In this document: piece by piece, positions 8,982 through 16,854 of the stretch
How positions within the stretch are numbered: the stretch's first letter is position 1
How the letters are laid out: each line of letters opens with the position of its first letter
Source of the DNA: Burkholderia sp. SRS-W-2-2016
Lineage (GTDB): Bacteria > Pseudomonadota > Gammaproteobacteria > Burkholderiales > Burkholderiaceae
DNA length: 56,225 bases
Reading direction: 5' to 3'
Assembly: GCF_001931485.1 (NCBI RefSeq)
Contig: NZ_MSDV01000087.1
Location: forward strand, 1 to 56,225
The notes under the pieces: model-generated
What the model was told of the DNA's origin: nothing
What the model saw: only the letters and a program-made list of their open reading frames with translations
Database searches by the model: none
Made by a program: the position numbers and the translations under genes

Positions 8982-9704
8982 CTAGAAATTTAGGCCGAGC
9001 TTGAGTTTCACCATCGAAAACCGGTCCGTCGGATCGCCTACCTGTTGATGATAAAAGTAGGAGATGCCGGCAAAATATCGCTTGTTCGGGTAGTAGTTGA
9101 CGCCCACCTCGAACTCGCGCTTGTGAGTCGGCGTGATGTCGGACTCCCCCAGGTTCTCGTAAATATGCGCGGCTGCGAAGGCGCCATACTTTCGCAGGAA
9201 GCGTCGTTCGAGGGTGGCCGAAAAATCGTAGAACACCCGCCCGCCCGCGTTACGTTTTTCAGCGAGCACGCCACTGGTCAGGTTGGTATCCGGCAGGATA
9301 TCGCCGTTCCACACAAGCCCCGCGACGCCCCAGTAGTAGTTGTCAGTGAACGTGAAGTTGTTGTGGTGGAGAATACCTACCGTTGCGTAAATCTTTTCCG
9401 TGAGCGGGTAGTTGTAGTTGATCTGTTCCTCGAGCTTGCGTTCGCGGACCATCGCATTATCGACACCGTGATACGAATTCTCGGTGTATTGCTCGATGCG
9501 AAAATCGAAGTTGCCTTTCATCCAGCTCGGCGCATAGTTCGCGGTTACTCGATTATTTAACGATGGCTCGAGGCGGGTCTGGGTAGAGAGATTGGCCGTC
9601 GCTAAATACTGCCCCGTGAATTCGTCTGCATACGCCACCCCGTAGCCGCTCGCGAACAGCCCCAGCAACGTCGCCACGTTCGCCTTGTAAATTGCTTCGC
9701 GCAT
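8982..9704 (-). CDS. Small outer-membrane beta-barrel protein
   Basis: This is a 240-aa protein with a signal peptide (cleavage likely after GVAYA, near residue 26). The body alternates polar and aromatic residues in amphipathic strands (for example FDFRIEQYTENSYHG and FSATLERRFLRKYGAF), and it ends in Phe (KLKLGLNF), the usual signature for outer-membrane insertion. The size suggests an 8- to 12-stranded barrel. I recognise no named family. Its place between the oxidoreductase and the MFS gene suggests a shared job at the envelope. Confidence 0.75.
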   Translation of the reverse strand: MREAIYKANVATLLGLFASGYGVAYADEFTGQYLATANLSTQTRLEPSLNNRVTANYAPSWMKGNFDFRIEQYTENSYHGVDNAMVRERKLEEQINYNYPLTEKIYATVGILHHNNFTFTDNYYWGVAGLVWNGDILPDTNLTSGVLAEKRNAGGRVFYDFSATLERRFLRKYGAFAAAHIYENLGESDITPTHKREFEVGVNYYPNKRYFAGISYFYHQQVGDPTDRFSMVKLKLGLNF

Positions 9705-9743
9705 ACCCTATCCCAGTTGTTGATAACGAACGCGGCGCCGCGC

Positions 9744-11390
9744 TCAGGCTTCGAGTTGGATCTCACTCGTCATCGAGCGCGCCTGGCAGGCGAGAATAAA
9801 TTGTTCTCGCACATCGCGATCGGTCAACGAATCGTCGCGATGCATCTTGACCTGACCCGCAACCAGTTTCACCTTGCAGGTGCCGCAGGCGCCCGTCCGG
9901 CACGATGACTCGATCAGCGCCCCCGCTTCTTCGGCGGCATCCAGCAGTGTTTTACCGGCCGGCACAAAGCATGACTTGCCCGATTTCGTGAACACAACCG
10001 TTGCGTCGATCGCATGATCATCGCTGTCGACCTCTCCGCTGCTGCCGAAGAACTCCGTGTAGATTTGGGCATCGGGTACGCCAAGGCCACGCAGGATCGC
10101 TATGGTCGCGTCCATCATCGGTTCCGGGCCACACAGGTGGACGCGCCGATGGTTGATGTGCGGTACAAAGCCGGTGACATGCTTCGGGTCGATCAGCCCG
10201 TGTGGACCGGTCCACGCGAAACCGTCAATATCGGTAGGCAGAATCAGCAGCTTGAAATGGCGGTAGCGCTGTTCGACGCTTTTAAGCTCGTCGTAAAACA
10301 GGATGTCGGCCGGGGTGCGAACTGCATACAACAAATAGACGTCGTGCGGCCAGTTCCGCTCAGCCAGGTGCTTGAGTACGCTCAGCAATGGCGTGACGCC
10401 GATGCCGCCGGCGATCATCACCAGACTCGTCGCTTCGGAACCCGAAAACGTGAAGGTGCCACGCGGACCCACGCATTCGAGCCACTCGCCGGCGTTCACT
10501 TTGGTATGCAGATAGCTCGAACCGCGCCCATTGTTGAGCTTCTTGACCGTGATATCGCAAAAGTCCTTCTGATAGGGCGCTGACGAGATGCTGTAGTTAC
10601 GGGTAATGATCTGCCCCCCGTCACTCATGCGCACACTCAGGTATTGGCCAGGCCGGAAGTCAAACGGCAGATTGGCACCGCCCGGATGGCTCAGGCGAAA
10701 GGTCTTCACATCCGCTGACACGTCGATAATTTTGGCGATGGTGAGCCCGCCGTGCCAAGTCGGCGCAATCCCGGCGCGCTGCACCTCCGCTTCTTGCGCA
10801 ATGGCCTGTCGCACCTTTCGTCCGAGCGTGATGCGCCAGCCGATCAGGCCGGCACAGATCAGCGCGCACGCTTCGATAAAGAGTTTGCCGCCATCCAGAA
10901 AGTCAACGGGCGTACCGGGTTTAAGCGACGCGTCGGTGAACACACCGTGCACCAGAAACGACAGGATGACGACGTAGGACGCGTAGTGAAGCTTCTTCCA
11001 GAACGCATACTGGAATCGCTGTCGCAAATAAGCGGTGGCGACGACGAAGATCAGCGCGTACGCCGCCAGCGCGCCAAGACTGTTGATGATCGGTTGTTCC
11101 GGCCCAACGACCGGATAGAAGACGGCGAGCACGGTGAAGTTCGCGGCCTGAGCCAGGGGCAGCCAGACCGGATGCAACAGCGCAAGGAAAAGCGCGCCGT
11201 AACCCGACCATTTGTGGATGTTGAACAGCGGTATCCGGCGATACGGCCAGCGCGCAACGGGACTGTACTGCACCGAAAGCAGCAGTCCAACCACCAAGTT
11301 GAGCGTCATGACGCCGGCAGCGGTCAAACCGACGTACGAGCTGATGTCGATGAAGGACATCCCGAATTGCTGAATAAGCTGGGCTTCCAT
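9744..11390 (-). CDS. Membrane heme/FAD/2Fe-2S oxidoreductase (ferric-reductase-like)
   Basis: This is a 548-aa fusion. Residues 1-215 form a ferric-reductase-like membrane domain with candidate heme-ligand histidines in NIHKWSGYGALFLALLH and KLHYASYVVILSFLVHG. An FNR-type FAD domain (RNYSIS) and an NAD(P)H domain (GGIGVTPLLS, then CGPEPMMD) follow. The C-terminal plant-type ferredoxin domain has Cys497, 502, 505 and 535. The chain could move electrons from NAD(P)H through the inner membrane. The start ATG 11390 precedes the first hydrophobic segment; an upstream extension of 62 codons is unlikely. It heads the leftward cargo group. Confidence 0.88.
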   Translation of the reverse strand: MEAQLIQQFGMSFIDISSYVGLTAAGVMTLNLVVGLLLSVQYSPVARWPYRRIPLFNIHKWSGYGALFLALLHPVWLPLAQAANFTVLAVFYPVVGPEQPIINSLGALAAYALIFVVATAYLRQRFQYAFWKKLHYASYVVILSFLVHGVFTDASLKPGTPVDFLDGGKLFIEACALICAGLIGWRITLGRKVRQAIAQEAEVQRAGIAPTWHGGLTIAKIIDVSADVKTFRLSHPGGANLPFDFRPGQYLSVRMSDGGQIITRNYSISSAPYQKDFCDITVKKLNNGRGSSYLHTKVNAGEWLECVGPRGTFTFSGSEATSLVMIAGGIGVTPLLSVLKHLAERNWPHDVYLLYAVRTPADILFYDELKSVEQRYRHFKLLILPTDIDGFAWTGPHGLIDPKHVTGFVPHINHRRVHLCGPEPMMDATIAILRGLGVPDAQIYTEFFGSSGEVDSDDHAIDATVVFTKSGKSCFVPAGKTLLDAAEEAGALIESSCRTGACGTCKVKLVAGQVKMHRDDSLTDRDVREQFILACQARSMTSEIQLEA

Positions 11391-11511
11391 CCGATTCTTG
11401 ACGCTCTTTGTTAGATGTGAGGCGAGGAGACGCGTTCGCCGGCGCGCTGGCGCAGCGACTCGATCGAATCGGATGGTACGGACGAAGCCCGTACAGAAGG
11501 CGAACGGGTTT

Positions 11512-11527
11512 ATGACAATTCTGTCAT
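11512..11527. promoter_or_regulatory. CusR/HprR-like operator box
   Basis: ATGACAATTCTGTCAT is a palindrome with 6-bp arms and a 4-bp centre, followed by TTTT. It closely matches the known E. coli CusR/HprR box (ATGACAA, 2 bases, TTGTCAT, A/T-rich flanks). It lies in the 244-bp gap between the divergent oxidoreductase (start 11390) and uppS (start 11635), about 120 and 108 bases from the two starts. This makes it the probable binding site of the transposon's own response regulator. Confidence 0.68.
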
Positions 11528-11634
11528 TTTTGCAAACGTGCAAGGGCTTTGACGTAAGGTGAAGGAAGGAACACACGAGCGCCTTCAGGATGGTCCTGGG
11601 CTGGCGTGCTCCGCCTGGACCCTCGGCGTGATTT

Positions 11635-12375
11635 ATGAGCTATACCAGTTCGACTGTTCGCGTGCTCGACGTGGCCGCTGTGCCGCGGCACATTGCCATC
11701 ATCATGGACGGCAACGGGCGCTGGGCGACGCAGCGCAAGCTGCCGCGCGTGGCCGGGCATAGGAAAGGCGTCGAGGCGGTTCGCGCGGTCGTTAAGGCCT
11801 GCGCGCGACGCGGCGTTGAATACCTGACACTGTTCGCGTTCAGTTCGGAGAACTGGCGCCGCCCCAGCGACGAGGTGTCGTTCCTGATGCGTCTGTTCGT
11901 ATCGGCGCTCGAACGCGAAACGGCGCGATTGCACAAGAATGACATCCGGTTGCGCGTCGTGGGTGACCTGTCGATGTTCGACGCGCGCATCCAGGAACTC
12001 GTCAAGCATGGCGAAGCCAAAACCGCCCACAATACCCGCATGACGCTGACGATTGCCGCGAACTATGGCGGTCGCTGGGACATCCTCCAGGCCGTACACC
12101 AGCTCCTCGCGCAGACGGCCGTAGACCGACATCCGGTACCGGTCGACGAAGCCAGCTTCACGCAACTTCTGGCGATGGCGTACGCGCCGGAACCCGATCT
12201 CTTCATCCGTACGGGCGGAGAACAGCGCGTCAGCAACTTCCTGCTATGGCAACTCGCGTATACCGAACTCTACTTCACCGACACATTCTGGCCGGACTTC
12301 GATGACGCAGCGCTTGATGCGGCGCTTGCCTCGTATCGGTCGCGCGAGCGTCGCTTTGGCCGCGCGACAGCATAG
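11635..12375 (+). CDS. uppS: Undecaprenyl pyrophosphate synthase (UppS/IspU family)
   Basis: This 246-aa cis-prenyltransferase makes C55-PP, the lipid carrier precursor for peptidoglycan and O-antigen. The family motifs are complete: IAIIMDGNGRWA with the catalytic Asp at residue 25, FAFSSENWRRP, and near the C-terminus DLFIRTGGEQR...SNFLLWQLAYTELYF. It is of normal length and looks functional. The gene sits between the regulatory box and tnpA, reading with tnpA. A chromosome would already carry this essential gene, so a mobile copy suggests raised carrier flux or an inhibitor-insensitive variant (inference). Confidence 0.95.
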   Translation: MSYTSSTVRVLDVAAVPRHIAIIMDGNGRWATQRKLPRVAGHRKGVEAVRAVVKACARRGVEYLTLFAFSSENWRRPSDEVSFLMRLFVSALERETARLHKNDIRLRVVGDLSMFDARIQELVKHGEAKTAHNTRMTLTIAANYGGRWDILQAVHQLLAQTAVDRHPVPVDEASFTQLLAMAYAPEPDLFIRTGGEQRVSNFLLWQLAYTELYFTDTFWPDFDDAALDAALASYRSRERRFGRATA

Positions 12376-12448
12376 CTTCGAAAAAGTCCGTTTCCTTGGC
12401 CGCACCCCATTTACACCGCGCGATCATTTCGCTCAACGAGACGCCTTC

Positions 12449-15415
12449 ATGCCACGCCGCTCCATTCTCTCGGTCACAGACCGTGAAAATTTATTAGCTG
12501 TGCCAGATACCGAGGATGACCTGATTCGTCACTACACCTTCAGCGAATCCGATCGGTCGTTGATCGGGCAGCGACGCGGTAATCCGAATCGCCTGGGTTT
12601 CGCCATCCAGCTCTGCTTGCTTCGCTACCCGGGACAAGGATTGGCGACCGATGCAGTCGTGCCGTCGCCGCTATTACAGTGGGTCGCTACGCAACTGCGC
12701 ATCGACCCGGCATCCTGGCTGCAGTACGCCCAGCGAGAAGAAACCCGGCGCGAACATCTGCTCGAACTGCGTACTTACCTGGGCTTGATGCCGTTCGGCC
12801 TGGCCCAATTTCGGCGAACTGTGCATGCGCTGACTGAAATCGCCTTAAAGACCGACAAAGGTTTTGTGCTCGCGGGGCACGCGATGGATTTCCTGCGCGC
12901 GCAACACGTCATCGTCCCGGCATTGGATGTCGTTGAACGCGTGTGCGCTGAGGCCAGCACGCGCGCCAATCGGCGCATCTACGCGGTTTTAACCGATCCC
13001 TTGTCGGACGTTCACCGTCAGCGGTTGGCCGACTTGCTGAAACGCAAGGACGGTAGCAAAACGACATGGCTGGCCTGGCTGCGCCAGTCGCCCACCAAAC
13101 CGAACTCGCGCCACATGCTCGAACACATTGAGCGTCTCAAGACCTTGCAAGCACTCGACCTACCTGCCGGCATTGACCGGCAGGTACACCAAAACCGCCT
13201 GCTCAAAATCGCCCGCGAGGGCGGACAGATGACACCCGCGGACTTGGCCAAGTTCGAGTCACAGCGGCGCTACGCCACGCTGGTGGCGCTGGCTATCGAA
13301 GGCATCGCCACTGTCACCGACGAAATCATTGACCTGCACGACCGGATCATCGGAAAGTTGTTCAATGCCGCTAAAAACAAGCATCAGCAGCAGTTCCAGT
13401 CCTCGGGCAAGGCGATCAATGACAAGGTGCGCCTGTACGGGCGGATTGGCCAAGCCTTGCTCGATGCCAAGCAGAGCGGTGGCGATCCTTTCGCGGCCAT
13501 CGAGTCAGTGCTCCCCTGGGAGACGTTTGCCGCCAGCGTCAGCGAGGCGCAGAAGCTTGCACAGCCTGAGGGCTTCGATTTCCTGCACCGCATCGGCGAA
13601 AGCTACGCCACTTTGCGCCGTTATGCGCCGGAATTCCTGGCCGTGCTTACACTGCGCGCGGCACCTGCCGCCAAGAGCGTGCTCGATGCCATCGACCTGC
13701 TGCGCGGCATGAACACATACAATGCCCGGAAGGTGCCGGCCGACGCGCCGACCGAATTCGTCAAACCGCGCTGGGCAAAACTGGTTCTCACCAACGAAGG
13801 CATCGACCGGCGTTACTACGAGTTGTGCGCGCTGTCGGAGCTGAAGAATGCGCTGCGCTCGGGTGACATCTGGGTACAAGGCTCGCGCCAATTCAAGGAT
13901 TTCGACGAATACCTCGTGCCCGCCGAAAAATTCGCCCACCTGAAACTGACCAGCGAATTGCCGCTGGCAGTGCCCACAGACTGCGACCAGTACCTTGGCG
14001 AGCGGCTGTCACTGCTGGAACAGCAGCTCGCAACAGCTAACCGTATGGCGGCGGCCAACGACCTGCCGGACGCGTTCATCACGGCGTCCGGACTCAAAAT
14101 CACGCCGCTGGATGCGGCTGTGCCCGATGCCGCCCAGGCACTGATCGACCAATCGGCCGCGCTGTTGCCGCACGTGAAGATTACCGAGCTGTTGATGGAG
14201 GTTGATGAGTGGACGGGCTTCACAAGGCACTTCACACATCTCAAGACTAACGATACTGCGAAGGAGAAGACACTGCTCCTGACGACGATCCTTGCCGACG
14301 GAATCAACCTCGGTCTGACGAAGATGGCCGAGTCGTGCCCAGGCACGACCTACGCCAAGCTGTCGTGGCTGCAAGCCTGGCACATTCGCGACGAAACCTA
14401 CTCAACGGCGCTCGCCGAGCTGGTCAACGCCCAATTCCGCCAACCCTTCGCTGGAAATTGGGGCGACGGCACCACGTCATCATCGGACGGCCAACGCTTC
14501 AAGGCAGGTGGCAAGGCCCAGAGTACCGGGCACATTAACCCGAAATACGGTGGCGACCCGGGGCGGATGTTCTACACGCACATCTCCGACCAGTACGCGC
14601 CATTCAGCGGCAAGGTGGTCAACGTCGGCATTCGGGATTCGACCTACGTGCTCGACGGCCTGCTGTATCACGAGTCAGATTTGCGGATCGAAGAGCACTA
14701 CACGGACACGGCGGGCTTCACTGACCATGTTTTCGCCCTGATGCACCTGTTGGGCTTCCGCTTCGCGCCGCGTATCCGTGACCTTGGCGACACCAAGCTG
14801 TACCTGCCGAAGGGTGACGAAACCTACGACGCCCTAAAACCCATGATCGGCGGCACGCTGAACACCAAGCACATTCGCGCCCATTGGGAGGAGATCTTAC
14901 GACTCGCCACCTCGATCAAGCAGGGTACGGTGACTGCCTCGCTGATGCTGCGCAAGCTCGGCAGCTATCCACGTCAAAACGGTCTGGCCGTCGCTCTGCG
15001 TGAGCTGGGCCGCATCGAGCGAACCTTGTTCATCCTGGACTGGCTGCAAAGCGTGGAACTGCGCCGCCGTGTTCACGCCGGCCTAAATAAAGGCGAGGCC
15101 CGCAACGCGCTAGCCAGGGCGGTGTTCTTCTACCGCTTGGGTGAAATCCGTGATCGCAGCTTTGAGCAGCAGCGCTACAGGGCCAGCGGCCTCAATCTGG
15201 TGACGGCAGCCATCGTGCTCTGGAATACGGTCTACCTGGAGCGCGCTACCGGCGCCTTGCGCGGCCAAGGACACTTGGTGGACGACACGCTACTGCAATA
15301 CCTGTCGCCGCTGGGCTGGGAACACATCAACCTGACCGGCGATTATCTGTGGCGTAACAGCGCCAAGGTCGGCGCAGGCAAGTTCAGACCACTACGGCCC
15401 TTGGCCAACCCTTAG
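12449..15415 (+). CDS. tnpA: TnpA transposase, Tn3 family
   Basis: This is a 988-aa DDE transposase. It starts MPRRSILSVTDRENLLAVP and ends LTGDYLWRN...KFRPLRPLANP, both typical of the Tn21/Tn501 branch, and the length equals that of Tn21 TnpA. The start at ATG 12449 is chosen because an upstream extension overlaps uppS out of character. The stop codon lies within the right inverted repeat. Confidence 0.97.
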   Translation: MPRRSILSVTDRENLLAVPDTEDDLIRHYTFSESDRSLIGQRRGNPNRLGFAIQLCLLRYPGQGLATDAVVPSPLLQWVATQLRIDPASWLQYAQREETRREHLLELRTYLGLMPFGLAQFRRTVHALTEIALKTDKGFVLAGHAMDFLRAQHVIVPALDVVERVCAEASTRANRRIYAVLTDPLSDVHRQRLADLLKRKDGSKTTWLAWLRQSPTKPNSRHMLEHIERLKTLQALDLPAGIDRQVHQNRLLKIAREGGQMTPADLAKFESQRRYATLVALAIEGIATVTDEIIDLHDRIIGKLFNAAKNKHQQQFQSSGKAINDKVRLYGRIGQALLDAKQSGGDPFAAIESVLPWETFAASVSEAQKLAQPEGFDFLHRIGESYATLRRYAPEFLAVLTLRAAPAAKSVLDAIDLLRGMNTYNARKVPADAPTEFVKPRWAKLVLTNEGIDRRYYELCALSELKNALRSGDIWVQGSRQFKDFDEYLVPAEKFAHLKLTSELPLAVPTDCDQYLGERLSLLEQQLATANRMAAANDLPDAFITASGLKITPLDAAVPDAAQALIDQSAALLPHVKITELLMEVDEWTGFTRHFTHLKTNDTAKEKTLLLTTILADGINLGLTKMAESCPGTTYAKLSWLQAWHIRDETYSTALAELVNAQFRQPFAGNWGDGTTSSSDGQRFKAGGKAQSTGHINPKYGGDPGRMFYTHISDQYAPFSGKVVNVGIRDSTYVLDGLLYHESDLRIEEHYTDTAGFTDHVFALMHLLGFRFAPRIRDLGDTKLYLPKGDETYDALKPMIGGTLNTKHIRAHWEEILRLATSIKQGTVTASLMLRKLGSYPRQNGLAVALRELGRIERTLFILDWLQSVELRRRVHAGLNKGEARNALARAVFFYRLGEIRDRSFEQQRYRASGLNLVTAAIVLWNTVYLERATGALRGQGHLVDDTLLQYLSPLGWEHINLTGDYLWRNSAKVGAGKFRPLRPLANP

Positions 15416-15448
15416 CGTACGATTTTTTCCGAATTCTGAGACGACCCC
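15413..15448 (-). repeat. Transposon right inverted repeat (IRR)
   Basis: This is the exact 36-base reverse complement of 3715-3750. The tnpA stop codon TAG is its first three bases. Confidence 0.96.
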
Positions 15449-15453
15449 ATGAA
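15449..15453. repeat. Target site duplication, right copy (ATGAA)
   Basis: Identical to 3710-3714, directly outside the right inverted repeat. Confidence 0.95.
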
Positions 15454-15751
15454 GACCCTGCCCGACGCAGGTTTGCCGAGTGGGGTCTACCATCTGGCCG
15501 ACGCCGCCAAGGCCGCGAAGAACGTCCATCCGCAGACGTTCGGCGGTCAGGTCCTGCACGTCGATAAAGACAACGTTTACCAGCTTTCCGGCAAGGGCAT
15601 CGTGCAACACGACCGGGGCCTGTTTGCTAAAGAGCCGGTTGTCGGCCAGTGCTACGAGGTTTCGTATCGGCGCGGTGTCGGCACCGTGAAGGGTGAAATC
15701 AGCCAGAGCGAGGGCGCGAAGCTCGAAAGCCGCCGTGCGCAGACCATGTGA
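15449..15751 (+). pseudogene. KfrB-domain gene, 3' fragment
   Basis: These 100 codons (MKTLPDAGLPSGVYHLADAA...) continue the frame of 3608-3714. The ATG is supplied by the target duplication itself, so a shortened product could in principle be made, although no Shine-Dalgarno lies in front of it. The segment contains the KfrB-like core (VDKDNVYQLSGKGIVQHDRG, then CYEVSYRRGVGTV). Confidence 0.82.
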
Positions 15752-15810
15752 CACAAGACGTTGTGCCCGAGCAGCTGCTACCGGGCACCATATCTTGTGC
15801 ATGGCGTGAA

Positions 15811-15837
15811 AAAGGCCGGGTTCGTCCCGGCCTTTTG
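15811..15837 (+). terminator. Intrinsic terminator after the KfrB-domain gene
   Basis: A perfect 10-bp hairpin (AAAGGCCGGG, loop TTCGT, CCCGGCCTTT) followed by TT. It ends the traG-C transcript, and because it is A-rich on the other side it can also serve the convergent H-NS-like gene. Confidence 0.85.
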
Positions 15838-15841
15838 TCGT

Positions 15842-16138
15842 CTACTCGTCCTCGATCAAAAACAGGCGTTTGTCCTTGCCGGCGATCCACGCTGGCTTAT
15901 GCCCCCTGCCCGTCCACGTCGCCCCCGTGGCCGGATCGCGATAGCGCGGCCTCGTCGGCTGTACGGTGTATTTGATGTTGCGCGGCCGGCGCAGATCGTT
16001 CGGCCTAATGTCGAACTCGAACATTAGCGCGGAGATTTGCGCCATCGCTTCCTTGCGCGCACGCACGCGTGCCGCTGCGATTTGCCGGTCCAGCTCGGCC
16101 AGCTCGGCCACAAGCTCCGCGTAGCTCTTGCCGCTCAT
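15842..16138 (-). CDS. H-NS-family nucleoid protein
   Basis: This is a 98-aa protein. The N-terminal helix (AELVAELAELDRQIAAARVRARKEA) looks like an oligomerisation coiled coil. The C-terminal motif YRDPATGATWTGRGHKPAWIAG is the DNA-binding signature of proteobacterial H-NS-like proteins. A strong Shine-Dalgarno (AAGGGGAG) precedes the ATG. The ATG overlaps the stop of a 29-codon ORF, so the two are translationally coupled. Plasmid H-NS proteins commonly silence AT-rich or costly genes. The KorB operator upstream suggests KorB control. Confidence 0.87.
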   Translation of the reverse strand: MSGKSYAELVAELAELDRQIAAARVRARKEAMAQISALMFEFDIRPNDLRRPRNIKYTVQPTRPRYRDPATGATWTGRGHKPAWIAGKDKRLFLIEDE

Positions 16139-16224
16139 CGTGCGCTCCCCTTCGCCGCAATTAGAGCTTCCAGCCAGGCCAGCGAGTGCCCTGCATGGTT
16201 GAGTAGTTGAACCCCTTCGCTCAT
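16135..16224 (-). CDS. 29-aa leader ORF coupled to the H-NS-like gene
   Basis: ATG 16224 reads MSEGVQLLNHAGHSLAWLEA and on to a TGA that overlaps the H-NS ATG (ATGA). AAGGGCAGGG lies just in front as a possible Shine-Dalgarno. The KorB operator 16240-16252 is immediately upstream. No known family is recognised. It may be a real small protein or a translational coupling device. Confidence 0.5.
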   Translation of the reverse strand: MSEGVQLLNHAGHSLAWLEALIAAKGSAR

Positions 16225-16239
16225 CCCTGCCCTTCGAAA

Positions 16240-16252
16240 TTTAGCCGCTAAA
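16240..16252. promoter_or_regulatory. KorB operator (OB) upstream of the H-NS-like operon
   Basis: TTTAGCCGCTAAA is an exact match to the IncP-1 KorB operator TTTAGC(G/C)GCTAAA. It lies 15 bases before the 29-aa ORF and downstream of the parE stop. Confidence 0.92.
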
Positions 16253-16283
16253 TTTTCGACGCGCGGCTCGTTCGCACGATTGC

Positions 16284-16574
16284 TTAGTAGCCCGCTTCTT
16301 TTTGGTGACGCACGGCCAAGATGGCCGCTGTTTCACCATCGAAGCGGTAGAGGGCAACATACCCGCTGTCCCCGAAGTCGATGAGCCATTCGCGGAACTC
16401 CGATTCCATGTCATCGACCGGGCGACCGACACGCGGCTGCTGCGCGAGCACTTTTACGCCGGCGCGAATCGCTTGCACCGCTCGGCGTGCAGCGTTCGCA
16501 TCCTTCGGAGCGAGAAAGCGATACAGGCGCTGCACATCGTTCAGCGCGGGCGGCGTCCATATCACTCGTGGCAC
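16284..16574 (-). CDS. parE: ParE/RelE-family toxin
   Basis: This 96-aa toxin has the usual ParE pattern: VIWTPPALNDVQRLYRFLA at the N-terminus, QQPRVGRPVDD in the middle and a closing YVALYRFDGETAAILAVRHQ strand pair. It starts 13 bases inside the antitoxin gene, so the two are co-translated. Members of this family inhibit gyrase or cleave mRNA; which applies cannot be read here. Its job is probably post-segregational maintenance of the plasmid. Confidence 0.87.
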   Translation of the reverse strand: MPRVIWTPPALNDVQRLYRFLAPKDANAARRAVQAIRAGVKVLAQQPRVGRPVDDMESEFREWLIDFGDSGYVALYRFDGETAAILAVRHQKEAGY

Positions 16575-16834
16575 TTAGGCGGCTCCGCATCCTCGCCTGC
16601 TTCGAGCTGTGCCATCCAGGCGTCGGCTTCTTCGTGCGTCACATGCAGGCCGTTGGCTTGGTAGGCGTCCCACGCGCGCCGGGCGTCCTGCTTGAACGCC
16701 TCGCGCTTTTCTTCGCGATCCACGTACTGCGTGATTGCTTCGCGCATGATCCAGTGCGCCGAACGGTCCCGCTGACCGGCAAGGCGCTGTAGCCGGGTTC
16801 TCAGGTCGTCATCGAGCTTGATCGTCGTCGCCAT
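16562..16834 (-). CDS. parD: RHH antitoxin (ParD-like)
   Basis: This 90-aa protein has an N-terminal ribbon-helix-helix (TIKLDDDLRTRLQRLAGQRDRSAHWIMREAI) that would bind its own promoter. The acidic C-terminal tail (HEEADAWMAQLEAGEDAEPP) would wrap the toxin. It is first in the operon, ahead of and overlapping the toxin gene. It is not closely like RK2 ParD as I recall it, so it is a relative in the same position rather than the same protein. Confidence 0.85.
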   Translation of the reverse strand: MATTIKLDDDLRTRLQRLAGQRDRSAHWIMREAITQYVDREEKREAFKQDARRAWDAYQANGLHVTHEEADAWMAQLEAGEDAEPPKCHE

Positions 16835-16854
16835 AGTGGCACCTTTATTCGAAA

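Larger units (their letters stand above)
3715..15448. mobile_element. Intact Tn3-family transposon with envelope/lipid II-cycle cargo (11,734 bp)
   Basis: The boundaries are exact: 36-bp perfect inverted repeats beginning GGGGTCGTCTCAGAA and a 5-bp ATGAA duplication. The IR start matches the Tn21/Tn501 subgroup. tnpR and res lie at the left end and tnpA (988 aa) at the right end, with all cargo between them. In order the genes are tnpR(-), amj(+), response regulator(+), sensor kinase(+), MFS(-), outer-membrane protein(-), oxidoreductase(-), uppS(+) and tnpA(+). No gene looks broken, so the element is probably still active. I do not recognise it as a named transposon. Confidence 0.96.

Noticed and set aside
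12302..12448. Longer tnpA start at 12302
   Set aside because: It would overlap uppS by 74 bases; the family N-terminus MPRRSILSVTDREN begins at 12449.
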